The notes under the pieces were generated by a model. The model saw only the letters and a program-made list of their open reading frames with translations, was not told the DNA's origin and did no database searches. 39,174 nucleotides of DNA from Temnopleurus reevesii (lineage: Eukaryota > Echinodermata > Echinoidea > Temnopleuroida > Temnopleuridae), in assembly GCA_036244855.1 (NCBI GenBank), contig BQKZ01005149.1:9476-48649 (forward strand), in the 5' to 3' direction. The translations under genes were made by a program, and so were the position numbers. Positions within the stretch are counted from its first letter, which is position 1. Each line of letters starts with the position of its first letter. Below, in pieces: positions 1-12,239 of this stretch.

Positions 1-148
1 CATTAACCCTGGTTGCAGATCCGATCAACTGATGGTCAGGCCCTCTGAAATAGATGACCGATCAATGACTTGTAAGTGTTTGTGGTTTCCAGTGACCGGA
101 CAATGCAAACAGAACTGACCAGTCACAGCCCAATCACACATGCCCTTA

Positions 149-278
149 AGCCCCGGTTACATAGGACTCCGGAAGCAACACGATTCACCCCGACTCGTTG
201 TTCTGAAGCAGTCAGCTGTGAATTAACGAAGAGTCGGGGTGAATCGTGTTGCTTCCGGGGTCCTATGTGACCGGGGCT
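149..278. mobile_element. Palindromic MITE, AGCCCCGGTCACATAG family, copy 1
   Basis: Two arms of about 48 bp face each other: the left arm begins AGCCCCGGTTACATAG and the right arm ends CTATGTGACCGGGGCT, with only a few mismatches. The loop is about 30 bp. There is no coding capacity. Two more full copies (34885-35017 and 37655-37765) and one half copy (34349-34400) occur in this window, so this is a dispersed family and not a chance hairpin. The ends are flanked by T/A-rich bases, but I cannot fix a target-site duplication. Superfamily not assigned. Confidence 0.8.
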
Positions 279-1067
279 TTTTCCTTCGGAAGTGCTATAC
301 TATTGGCTTTGAAAGAAGATCGACCGGTGAGATCTATCAAGTAGTTTTGCCTTCTCAAATTAAACAGATAGTCAATTCCCACTCCTTCCCTTTCCGTTTA
401 ATTCATCTTAACAAGACAATTATTGATGATTCTTTGTGGTGCTAAAAATCGAGGCGGATATCTACAGACCACCTATTGAAAATGTTAGAAACTTTTTGCT
501 CGGATTTACTAGATATACCTGTATCTAAAATATGTAGCATCCAAATTTCTGAATTTCGAATTTAAAAAAGTAGGTTTATGTAACCATGCAAATGCTCTCA
601 TTAAAGATCAATTGTTTTTACTTAAAGGGTAATGACTAAATTGCAAAGAATCGAAATAAAATTCAGCCAGTGCTTTATTCATAATTTCAAGCATGTTGGC
701 TTAAAGATTAATATCCTGCATAAACGTTACCTTCTTTTCATTTTTTTTTTCAAATTCAAATTTTGAAAATCAAAACAAAGGCTTTTCTTCTACGACATAA
801 AACATCGTACAAAACCTCAACACCTTGACTTATAAGTTGCTTCTCTTACCTACCTTAATTCCTTTTCAAACTTGCTTTTTATTCAACCAATTTTCCTTCT
901 AGGGCATAGAACCTCGTTCAGAAATTCGCAAACTTGACCTCATATCAGTGGTTTTTTTTCATAAACATTCTCGAATACTTCTAAGAGGATATTTGGATAT
1001 TTGGAGTACTGAAATCCCCCTTTAAGCCTGGATTGATGGCAAGACAAACGTATTTTGCCCAGACATA
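279..1067. other. Non-coding stretch, nothing recognised
   Basis: AT-rich DNA between the palindromic MITE and the Tc1 element. I see only short A/T runs (for example about 738-770) and no exon-like reading frame, splice-flanked homology or repeat shared with the rest of the window. Confidence 0.5.
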
Positions 1068-2763
<1,696 letters not shown>

Positions 2764-2782
2764 TAGGTAATCCAAGTCAGGA

Positions 2783-2909
2783 GGGTATCCCATAACATTG
2801 TGCTAAGGGGGTGGGTCAATGACTCCTCCAAGCTCGATTAGATGAGGGGAGAGGGAGACGGGAGAGTGGAATAGTGGAGGAGGGATGGGGAAATTTAATG
2901 TTTGAGCGC

Positions 2910-2944
<35 letters not shown>

Positions 2945-4395
2945 CATGCGTGTGAGTGTAGGTGTGGTGTGCGTGTGTGGTACTTTTGTCTTCGTTTGAG
3001 TGTAGGCTTGTGTGTATATTTATGTGTGAAATAGAGTGATTGTGTGTGTGTGTGTGTGTTGTGTGTATGTGTGTGCTTGTGTGTTTGTGTGTCTATAGAG
3101 GGTATCACATTACATTGTGCAAAGAAAATGGGTTAATGACTCCTTCAAGCTCGATTAGAATGAGGGGAGAGGGAGACGGGAGAGTGGAATAATGGAGGAA
3201 GGGTGGAACACAATACGGTGTGCGTGGGGATGAGATCTTATGTGTTAAAGATAGAGAGAGAGAGAGAGAGAGGGAGTGTGTGTGTGTGTGTGTGTGGTGT
3301 AATTGTGTATTCGTATGAGTGTAGGTGTGTGTGTATATCTATATGTGAAATAGAGAAAGGGTATGTGTGTGTGTTGTGTGTGTGTGTTGCGCGTATGTGT
3401 GTTTGGGTGTTTGTGTGTTTGTATCAAGGGCATCCCATTTCATTGTGCTAAGGGGGTGGGTCAATGACTCCTTCAAGCTCGATTAGAATGAGGGGAGAGG
3501 GAGACGGGAGAGTGGAATAGTGGAGGAGGGATGGGGAAATTTAATGTTTGAGCGCAGGTGTGTGTGTGTGTGTGTGTGTGTATGCATGCGTGTGAGTGTA
3601 GGTGTGGTGTGCGTGTGTGTGTGGTACTTTTGTCTTCGTTTGAGTGTAGGCTTGTGTGTATATTTATGTGTGAAATAGAGTGATGGTATGTGTGTGTGTT
3701 GCGTGTATGTGTGTTTGGGTGTTTGTGTGTTTGTGTGAGGGTATCACATTACATTGTGCAAAGAAAGTGGGTTAATGACTCCATCAAGCTCGATTAGATG
3801 AGGGGAGACTGAGGGAGACGGGAGAGTGGAATATAAATGTAGGAGTGATGGGGAGATTTGTTGTGTGGGCGCGTGTGTATAGGTATGTGCAAGTGTGTTA
3901 TGTGTGTATGCGTGTGTGTGTAGGTGTTTTGGTGTGTGTGTGTGGGTGTGTGTGTGTGTGTGTGTGAGGTGTGATTGTGTCTTCGTATGAGCGTAGGTTT
4001 GTGGTATATCTATATGTGAAATAGAGAGAGGGTATGTGCGCGTTGTGTGTAGGTGTGTATTTGGGTGTTTGTGTGTCTATATTGAGATTATCTCATTACA
4101 TTGTGCTAAGGGGTGGGTCAATGACTCTTTCAAGCTCGATTAGATGAGGGGAGACTGAGGGAGACGGAAGAGTGGAATATAAATGTGATGTGATGGGGAG
4201 ATTTGTTGTATGAGCATGTGTGTGTATGTGTGTGTATGTGTATGTGTACGTGTGCGTGTGTGCGCGTGTAGGTGTGTTTGTGTTTGTGTGGTGCACGTGT
4301 GTGCTCGGGTGTATGTGTAGGTTTGTATGTATATGTATATGTGTGAAAGAGAGAGAGAATAGGTGTGTGTGTGTGTGTGTGTGCGTGTGCGTGTT
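2783..4395. repeat. About 320-bp tandem repeat with embedded (TG)n
   Basis: Five units start with a shared block (TGCTAAGGGGGTGGGTCAAT or the variant TGCAAAGAAAATGGGTTAAT, then AATGACTCC..CAAGCTCGATTAGA and GAGGGAGACGGGAGAGTGGAA) at about 2801, 3118, 3446, 3757 and 4104. The spacings are 317, 328, 311 and 347 bp. Each block is followed by a long TG-rich tract with GTATATxTATGTGTGAAATAGAG. Units 1 and 3 are most alike, units 2 and 4 share the variant head, and units 4 and 5 share the ATATAAATG spacer, which points to a dimeric higher-order structure. Apparent reading frames here are translations of TG/CA repeats and are not genes. Confidence 0.88.
3250..3275. repeat. (GA)n microsatellite
   Basis: A pure GA run lies inside unit 2 of the larger tandem array. 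It is absent from the corresponding place in the other units, so it arose locally. Confidence 0.8.
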
Positions 4396-4879
4396 TATAT
4401 ACTGTAAGAATCAGGGGGACTTCGAGATGGAAAGACACGTAAACAGACGCAGAAGTAACTTTGGATTTGACTATATGGGAATCGATTAAAACACTGTTGA
4501 TGGCGACCCCTCCCCACACACACACACCTAGGAAATGGACATTTTATTCACTGTGTATTTGGACAGTTTCTCGTCATGTCAAAACCTATATGCGACTAAA
4601 CACATATACGGAGATACCCTCGAACTTCTCCCAAAGCTAGAGGTCGAGGAATTTCGTCGGGAAACCTAATAATTACAAGTTTCCATGCCCTTATAAAAGC
4701 ACATCTCCCAACGATTATGGTAAGATTACCACACCCAGGGCATAATCTACGGTAGATATGAACTTAGCCTGAGATTACTGTCAGCAATAGTTGATTATAT
4801 AGTATCCTCATCATCTTCCCTATCTCTCTATCTCTATCTTTATATATATATGTCTTGTTATACCCTCTCATCCCCCTCG
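4396..4879. other. Non-coding stretch, nothing recognised
   Basis: Unique-looking sequence between the TG array and the CT microsatellite. Only small features are visible: a short ACACACAC run near 4515 and TATATATA near 4840. No exon could be supported. Confidence 0.45.
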
Positions 4880-4913
4880 CTCTTTATTTCTCTCTCTCTC
4901 TCTCCCCCCCCCC

Positions 4914-4953
<40 letters not shown>

Positions 4954-4970
4954 TTTTATTTCATTCTTTC
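4880..4970. repeat. (CT)n / poly-C microsatellite
   Basis: Runs of CTCTCT flank a C tract of about 12 bases and continue as pure CT to about 4953, then TTTCTCTCTTT. Serine/leucine-rich reading frames over this stretch are artefacts of the repeat. Confidence 0.9.
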
Positions 4971-5125
4971 TTTGTCTCCTCTCATTTTTATCAGGACGTC
5001 TACATTTCTCAATAATAAACTTGTTTTCTTTTTTCTTTTCTTTAACAAGTAGGGCTTTGTTTGCGTGTTTGCTACGGATTAACCGAAATTAAATTTGCTA
5101 ATTTGAATCACTTGTGCTGTGCAGG

Positions 5126-5126
5126 N
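5126..5126. other. Single N, probable contig join
   Basis: One undetermined base immediately precedes the GAT-repeat tract, a typical place for an assembly break. Other single Ns are at 13911, 15624, 24680 and 36957. Confidence 0.7.
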
Positions 5127-5130
5127 TGAT

Positions 5131-5133
5131 AGA

Positions 5134-5174
<41 letters not shown>

Positions 5175-5271
5175 CAATAACGCTGATAATGATGATACTA
5201 ATGATTATGATAATGATGATGATGATGATGATAATAAAGATAATGATAATAATGAAGATGATGATAATAAA

Positions 5272-5325
<54 letters not shown>

Positions 5326-5410
5326 AATGATAGAGATAATGGTGATACTGATGATAATGATGATGATAATGATGACAATAATGCTGATAATGATACTAAT
5401 GATTATGATA

Positions 5411-5455
<45 letters not shown>

Positions 5456-5481
5456 TCAATAATCATGATGATGATGATGAT
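5131..5481. repeat. (GAT)n microsatellite, interrupted
   Basis: About 350 bp of GAT/GATAAT trinucleotide repeats has pure blocks near 5136-5175, 5271-5324 and 5413-5453, separated by imperfect AAT/GAT units. All three frames on each strand stay open only because the repeat lacks stop codons (poly-Asp, poly-Met and poly-Ile). Not a gene. Confidence 0.93.
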
Positions 5482-5483
5482 AG

Positions 5484-7303
5484 TATAGCATTTATACACT
5501 CATTCTCTCTTGTCACTTATTGAGAGGCCCGACATAAATGTTATAATATTAATTATCCGGCCATAGCATATCTGCTAAGCGGGCGTTTTGCACATAAAGG
5601 AAGACATTCCAACCTAATGTCATTTATTTCATCTGGGTCGAGTACAGTACGTTGTGGATGAATTTCTTGCAGACGGAACTTAATGCCATGGGCGTGATTC
5701 AGTACACATTACTGCTAGCTGGATCAGATTGATTTGCACACATAACAGTAAAATCCGCATGGGCAGCTGTCACAAAGAAAATTTCAACGTGTGGACTTCT
5801 TAGGAACAAAGCCTTAAAATAATAGTAGGCCTCTAGACAAAAGAAAAATAGGGAACTATGTCAGGATCAATTTCAGAAAGTCACTTTTTCAGAAATACGA
5901 GCTCAATATAAAACATCCAATATTATTTTCTTCTGCTGTGTCTTATGTCACCTCTTATATAAAATGATCCACTTCCCACACAAATTGGGTTACCGGTTCA
6001 ACTATAAAATCCGGCATGTATACAGAATTTCATCTTTTGGTGTGTCAAAGTGGGTATCGGTTTTTGAAAAGGTAAAGAAAACCCCATTTTGATGCCATTT
6101 TCACTGTGAATTTAGCAGGTATTAATAACACAAATGGATTGGCTTTCTGAATATAAATGATTTCTATTGAAACTTGACAGCATGTCTTTTTCTTTCTATA
6201 AAATCAAAAGACATGTCCTCGATTCAACTTGGTCAAGAGGTGAAATTCAATTTCATTGTCTATGAGAATATACCTTTGTAGCCAGATAGCTAAATTGCAA
6301 TGCATTATAGAAGGGTAGACACTCTGTGAAAACAATACAACATTTAAGTTATAAGTTTTACTCAAATATTCATCAGAAATATGAGTGTTATGTAAATGAT
6401 AAAACAATAACTTGTGTTCGGGTAAAAAAAAAAAGCTTCATTTTATAAGATTTTGTAGTGGATTCAAACTGAAGGTTATCGACAAGCGATATTTGTTATT
6501 TGAAAATGATAATAGATTTCAGGTCAATATAAAATGATACAGTTATTAAAAAAAATATCAAATTATTAACTAATTAGAAAAATAAGCATTCCTACGAATG
6601 ATTCTCTTTTGATGGAAAACTGATCAGTATTTCACTCAGGAAAGGGTGATGTCTTTTTATGAGATAGAGGAGTAAAAATTCAAGTCAAACAGTCTAAAAT
6701 AGGAGGCTTTTCAACGCAATGCCTCTTTATACACCCTCTTAACATTTTTATACGATTGGAAATGTCAATTCAATGAAAGTGTAACTTTTGTGCTTTCATT
6801 CATTGATTTCCCTAGTCACTTGAAGAAAGTGCAACAATTCATTATCTGTAGATTAAAGGATTTTCTATATTTTTCAGGAAACAATGTTATTCCTAAAGAA
6901 AGCTAATGTTAACACACCATGAAGAGCACAAGTATTTGGCAGACAATAAGAAGGCTATACATCATTTTGATTGTGGTATATCATTACATTTAATAAAATA
7001 CTTTACTTTTATCTACATCATCAAGAGAATAAATGATATCAAATATCAAATTACACCCACATAAGGCTTAATTATCACTAGTGGATCTGGAAGGCTGTGG
7101 CAAGGGGCAGGGGGTACCAAACTTGCAATGAGGGTGCCAAACCATCAATGTTATGACTTTCCTGTAAGCACAACATCAGTGCTCCCCCCCCCCCCCCACC
7201 CCCAAGCCAATCCTGAATTTGCCAGTGATTTCAATTAGACAAGACAAGGTATAAAAATCATTTCAAAATGCCACATCTTCTGTCAAAAAAAATTTCCTGG
7301 AGC
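5484..7303. other. Non-coding stretch, nothing recognised
   Basis: AT-rich unique sequence with scattered A or T runs and a poly-C tract at about 7182-7201. I found no coding exon, inverted-repeat element or copy of any other repeat in the window. Confidence 0.45.
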
Positions 7304-7304
7304 T

Positions 7305-7350
7305 TTAAATAATAATAATAATAATTGAATTTATATAGCACTTTTTCCAG
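7305..7350 (-). repeat. SINE/LINE-tail-like motif, minus orientation
   Basis: Read on the minus strand, this gives AGTGCTATATAAATTCAA followed by (ATT)n. This matches the widespread animal motif in which GCGCTATATAAAT precedes an ATT repeat at the 3' end of retroposons. Related stretches in plus orientation are at 25621-25700, 30565-30643 and 36003-36032. The family is not identified. Confidence 0.45.
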
Positions 7351-7857
7351 AGGATACAAAACTGCCTAAATTGAGTGAACCCATGTCCCTGCAAACAACA
7401 TATGGAAAACATATAGCTGCATGGCCTCGACTAATACCCGTCAATTTGGTACAAATACAAACAGCTCAAGAGTAAATGACAGAATCATTAACAAGTGAGT
7501 TTCCACCTTTCAGAGAATGCAAGAAAACATAGCATGTGATTGCCTATTGCATGGGGTATCATTGACAAGTAATGGAATTTCCAGTTGTTCATTGCACCAT
7601 CATATCTTCATAATTCATCAATAGTTCATCCAATATTCCATGTGGAATTTCGTTTGGCGAGATTCAAAACAATTTATGGTCATCACAAATCTATTAGGAA
7701 TGCAATTATCCTGAACAAATTACAAACATCTCTATGATATGTTACAGCAATTGATTTCAATTCCCCAAATATGGATAGACCTTGGTAACTCGATTGAATA
7801 TTTTATGAAGGTGATTTACTGTACATGAACTTAAGGTGCAGTGCCTTTCAGACAAAG

Positions 7858-7950
7858 TTAATTTATCTATTTATTTATTTATTTATTCATTTATTTATTC
7901 ATTTATTTATTTATCTATTTATTCATTCATTTATATATTCATTTATTCGC
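7858..7950. repeat. (TTTA)n / (TTCA)n microsatellite
   Basis: About 90 bp of tetranucleotide repeats, mainly TTTA with interspersed TTCA and TCTA units. An Ile/Tyr/Ser-rich reading frame over it is an artefact. Confidence 0.9.
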
Positions 7951-8556
7951 AAATATTCATAGAGGTACAGAAGATCCAACAATTTGCTGTTTTACATGAA
8001 TGTCCTGTTACTTATTAAATCCTGCTCAGGGTTGTACCATGTTACGAAGACAATAGGCAGGTTTACTAATGTATGCAAATTTTATGCATTCTTTATACAG
8101 TTGTTTTTTATAACCCGAAGCTTGCCCAAGGTTTGCCCGACATAGCAACAAGTAATGTGTGCAAACTGGATTCCATGTATTGTGGTTCAATTGTTACTAA
8201 CCGGTCTAAGGAATACCATGGAAATACAATCGTTGGCAAACCTGCATATATTTAAATCTATCAGTAAACTGGCCTACTATCTACAAATGTTAAGAAGTCA
8301 GTTTCTCATAACAGTATTCTGCAGCTTATGCCTAAATTATATTTGGTACAATCATTACAGCCTGATCGTTGTTCCCACATGATGATCAAGCGATCTCCAT
8401 AGGGATCTACACAATCCATATTCTTCATTATTTTGTATTGACGGATAAGCAAAAGACATTTCTTATGCACAACAATATTTCTAAAGCCATTCAAAAACTT
8501 GCTAAAAATTCCATATCCTCATTCTCATTCTATTTGAACACGATATAAACTATTTC

Positions 8557-8692
8557 CCAAAAATTAAGTCGAACGCGAATTCAATGCTTCCTTGTAATGC
8601 TATTGAAATTGGAACCGAGTTGTCATCGTTATGTCCGCACAGCTGAATATACGGCGTACGGATTGATTGTCTGCGTTCGACTTCATTTTTCG
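8557..8692. repeat. Foldback element with AAGTCGAACGC arms
   Basis: The left arm CCAAAAATTAAGTCGAACGC (about 8557-8576) is the inverse, with two or three mismatches, of the right arm GCGTTCGACTTCATTTTTCGG (8673-8693). The intervening 95 bp has no coding signal. It may be a small MITE. Copy number elsewhere and target duplication are unknown. Confidence 0.5.
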
Positions 8693-8736
8693 GAAAACTT
8701 TATATTGTGTTTTTGGCGTATTTATTCGTTCTTGAT

Positions 8737-8869
8737 GGTGTTTCACCAAGTTGTTCTTAAAGTTACGCATGTTTTTATACTCATAAAATTCTCATGCAGT
8801 CCGCACAAGAACCGATACCACTCAGGCATAAAATCGTTCTCAAAGTCTTTCGTAACTTGGTGAAACACC
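8737..8869. repeat. Foldback element, GGTGTTTCACCAAGTT arms
   Basis: GGTGTTTCACCAAGTT at 8737-8752 is inverted exactly at 8854-8869 (AACTTGGTGAAACACC). Weaker complementarity continues inwards (GTTCTTAAAGTTACG against CGTTCTCAAAGTC). The size of 133 bp and lack of coding capacity fit a MITE. It lies 45 bp from another foldback (8557-8692), and the two could be parts of one nested insertion. Confidence 0.6.
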
Positions 8870-8939
8870 GCCCTGGTCTGAATGAGCCTTCAGAGTGTTT
8901 GTTTCTATGACAATCCAGATAGCCCCCTTTCATTCCATA

Positions 8940-10716
8940 TTCTTCCTACTTGCATCACAACCAATGATATCAATTGGAGAAAATCAAACTTCCTCGTTTT
9001 ATTTGCCCTAATCCAATCCTTGGAGTCCCAATGTCCCCTAACAAATCAGCTAAACACAATCATATCAGAAATTTAATTGAAAAACAAAATAACCACTTAT
9101 CCGGTCGTCACCGTACGGAGGGAATTGCGGGCATCTTGGAAACTGACCTCCTGAATCGTATAAGCTAATCTCTCCAAAATGGTAGAAATAATAAATACAC
9201 AAATCATAATGGGTAAATTCATTGGGGGTATTGAGGCTGACTATATACCATCTTTGCTGGATAGCCAACATCAAGCAGATTTTTACACTTTGGGAATCTG
9301 CGGAGCTGCCGATATCATATCTATATGAATTCAATTTCTTTACCCTAAACATCTTATTTTCAAAAGAATATCCTAGATTAAAAGGGTGTTGTTCAAAATT
9401 TGCAAATGATCGCAAGTTGCAGTTGATCAGAACGTACCAATCAAAATCGTTTTATCATGTCATTGTGAGTCTTGTCAGAAGTGCATACATGTATCATGAG
9501 CAAATAAAAATGCATGTTACAATTTGCAACTGATTTGCAGTTGATTTGCGATTATTTGCAACTTTCGAACAACACCCCGTAAGTTTCCTGTGCACTTTGT
9601 AACAATGAATCTCAAGAACTTGAAATACCCTATTTTGTCCAGGTATAAATGTCCAATTTTCAATGGAAAATCCTCCTATATGAAATAAAACCCTATGTAC
9701 GGGCAGCTCTGCAACTGTTTCAGCAGGTGAATTGTGGTGCAACATTCATCAATTTCAATGTATATAAACCTGAGACTTATGCTATTTATTTCTATCCTGG
9801 CATATAATAATTTAGTTAACAGGGAGCTACAAACCAACTTGCACAAATGCCCAGGGAAACAAAATTTAGCCATCAAGCAAGTAAATGGAATCTGCGCTTG
9901 TCCAATTGTTGGTAATGGTTTTATAGTTTAAGATCTTGACTGTCAATAAATTATTTTGAGCACGCCTTATCCAGTTGAAAGATCTATCATTTGGCTAACT
10001 TCATTAACATCTCAAGCCAAATATACTTATGTATGTGCTGCTGATTTTGCTTGCTTTTATGTTTGGGTCTGACAAATTGGTCTTCGGGCTTGACACGGCA
10101 AATGTAGCACCCTGTAGTATAAATAGAATATACCCAGCTTTGAATTTTATTTAGTAATAAATATTACGAAAGCTTCCCGTGAGCACAAGCTCGTGTTTCC
10201 ATTTCTATCTTTGGTACAGAGATGAAATTAAATCATTCCTAAATTGGTACAGATTTCCAGTCCAGCTATTACATTGAACAGACTTTGGACCAGGGTAATG
10301 ACACTAACGTATTCAAATGATATACACACTTCTTTGTCAAATGCAAAATCAAAAACTATTTGTTCACCTGGTATAAAAGAATCTTATTTCAATAGAAGGA
10401 ATGCGTACAGCATACAATTAACTCATGCAAGTAGCATTCTGGCTTTTGCACTCTCATTATTTTTTTTACAGCTGAATACATAGGGAAAACATGAATGAAT
10501 CTGAACAAATTACGAAAGTGGCCTGTTGCATCACTTCAGAATGGTCACATTTCTTTAGGATATGCACTGAAACAAAACACTTCATTATTAGATAACTGAA
10601 ATCACTCATCCATGAGATTGATTACAGAGTTGTTTTACGACAATTAAAGCAGTTGAATTTGTTAATTTTCATAAGTACGTAAAAACTAAATTACAATTTC
10701 ATGAATGCATTCAAGA
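8940..10716. repeat. Segment with second version at 13912-15623
   Basis: This stretch is collinear with 13912-15623, whose edges are the two single Ns. The right part (10100-10620) is almost identical between versions. The left part shows many SNPs and indels, including a MITE present only here (9382-9579) and one present only in the other version (14716-14842). The pattern is that of two alleles. Confidence 0.85.
9382..9579. mobile_element. MITE with TAA target duplication, present in one haplotype
   Basis: The ends are inverted: GGGTGTTGTTCAAAA..TTGCAAAT on the left and ATTTGCAACTTTCGAACAAC plus ACCCC on the right, with inner arms around TTGCAACT/AGTTGCA. TAA flanks both sides (9379-9381 and 9580-9582). 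The second version of this locus has one TAA and no element (near 14371, CTAGACTAAGCTTC), which is a clean empty site. A 3-bp TAA duplication suits the PIF/Harbinger superfamily (TWA targets), but I cannot confirm the family. Confidence 0.8.
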
Positions 10717-11513
10717 ATGATCCTTAACTTTATATTTTGAGTATTGTATTTGTATTTTGGACATAAACTAAACTAGAGAGGTCACTGACAAACCTATCCT
10801 ATCGCAAGTAAAGTCCAAAATGAAAAGTTAATTAAAGGATGAAATGATATCTTCATATTTGGACAGGATGGAGTGACAGAAGGTCACAAATGAGGAACAG
10901 TTTATTTCTTTGATAAATAAAACAATGATTTGATCTAGAATTGGACATAATTGCAAATACCTACTCATACACTGAATATTGTGCCAACTATATACCGTAT
11001 CAAGCAGAATTAAGATGACAAACAGAAAAGAAGAGATGAGATAGTTTTGTCTGTCCTATCAATTGGGTTAATCTTTATATAAGATCATCTATTATTCACT
11101 TATAAAACAGGATAAAAACCCTAGTTAAAGAAAAACACCTTCAAGGCTTCAAGATGAGATGTTGCTAATAAATACACCTACAGATGCTTCTAAGCTTTAA
11201 TCTCCTTTAATATCTTAATTGAAAAGCTCTTATTCTCGTTCGACCTGAATTTCACGTTATCTTGAAAAATGCCAAAGGGAGCTTCCGAGAATTGCTCGCG
11301 AGGAGATTTGGGCAGAAAATGCCGCGTTAGTGATGTTAACTACATCATCAAGGGATGTAAACTGACCCACCAGTGTTGCAGTAATTGAGAAGGTTCTATT
11401 TGAGATCATCATCTTCTCTCGGACGCCTTTCAATCCATCACTGATTGTCCTTTTTACGCGAGATGGATGACCATTTCATCCTAAGATGCGAGAAGTCTCT
11501 TGTAGGAGTACGG
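10717..11513 (-). other. FDXR 3' UTR and downstream flank
   Basis: This lies directly downstream of the FDXR stop codon on the minus strand. The first canonical AATAAA on that strand is at 10901-10906, which would give a 3' UTR of about 600 nt. ATTAAA variants at 11206-11211 and 11196-11201 would give about 300 nt. No cDNA is available here, so the true 3' end is a guess. Nothing else was recognised. Confidence 0.35.
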
Positions 11514-11671
11514 CTATCGCTCCTCTTCTTCACTCTCCTTCTCCGCCCGCGCATGATCCATCATTTCTTCGATTCTGGTCATCTTCTCGCGAGGCTTTCC
11601 CACGCGCTCACCCCTTGCTCTCTCCTCCGCATCGATCTTGGCCCAATCAGAGAAAGTGACTGGCGTTACTC
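11514..11671 (-). CDS. FDXR: FDXR terminal coding exon (adrenodoxin reductase C-terminus)
   Basis: This is the last coding exon of mitochondrial NADPH:adrenodoxin (ferredoxin) oxidoreductase, the FAD enzyme that passes electrons from NADPH to mitochondrial ferredoxin for P450 and Fe-S chemistry. On the minus strand an acceptor (AATCCCAG, AG at 11673-11672) is followed by phase-1 coding sequence, [17 protein letters not shown], then [13 protein letters not shown], then an acidic Arg/Glu-rich tail ending in EEEER and TAG at 11514-11516. The block VxPVxFSDWxKxDAEE..RG...GKPREK is the diagnostic C-terminus of animal FDXR. The first base pair completes a Gly codon (G|GA) split with the exon at 31976-32146, so frame and family agree. 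GC content is clearly higher than the flanking DNA. The tail after GKPREK differs from the vertebrate ending. The exon lies 20.3 kb from its upstream neighbour. No intact second copy exists in the 13912-17296 block, because the N at 15624 falls where it would be. Confidence 0.93.
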
Positions 11672-12239
11672 CTGGGATTCGAGATGAAAGAAAGATTATG
11701 CAAAATAGAGAGGAGTTTAACGATTCTTCTCTTGAGCGGTCACATACATGTATGCAGGGACGGTTCGGAAGAGATGTTTTGAAGGGGGAAATAAAGAAGT
11801 GGGTGCTGGATAACCTAGATCATTCCAGTGTAATCTGCATTAACAATTGAAAGATTCATTGAATATTGATGGCATCAGTTTAGTACTGCCTTCCCCTTTC
11901 CATGCTGGGGCACAAACAACACAACAATTCTGGGAATACTTCTTATTCGTTTGTCATTGTTTTTCCACAAGTTCAGCCACCTTTCTGAACAGATAATTCT
12001 TAAGGAATATATTTCTAAGAAAATATCTTTCTTGAAATCTATATTAGTTCTCTTTTAAGGGGCTATAAACAAAGGGTAACTTAAGGACATCAATCAATGA
12101 AAATTAAGTTTGTAGGAGGAAAAATCTGAAATGCACTTTGAGAACACCATACTTTCAATCATTAACAGTAAAAGTAAAACAAAATCATATCAAAATGCAA
12201 AAATGATTAACATTTACATACATTCATTCTTTAAAAATG

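Noticed and set aside
2803..4525. His/Thr-rich and Val/Cys-rich reading frames
   Set aside because: These are products of the TG/CA tandem array, with no independent coding evidence.
5098..5523. Long open frames rich in Asp, Met or Ile on both strands
   Set aside because: They are translations of the GAT repeat, which has no stop codon in any frame; one also crosses an N.
11445..11687. Plus-strand 80-codon frame
   Set aside because: Antisense shadow of the FDXR terminal exon.
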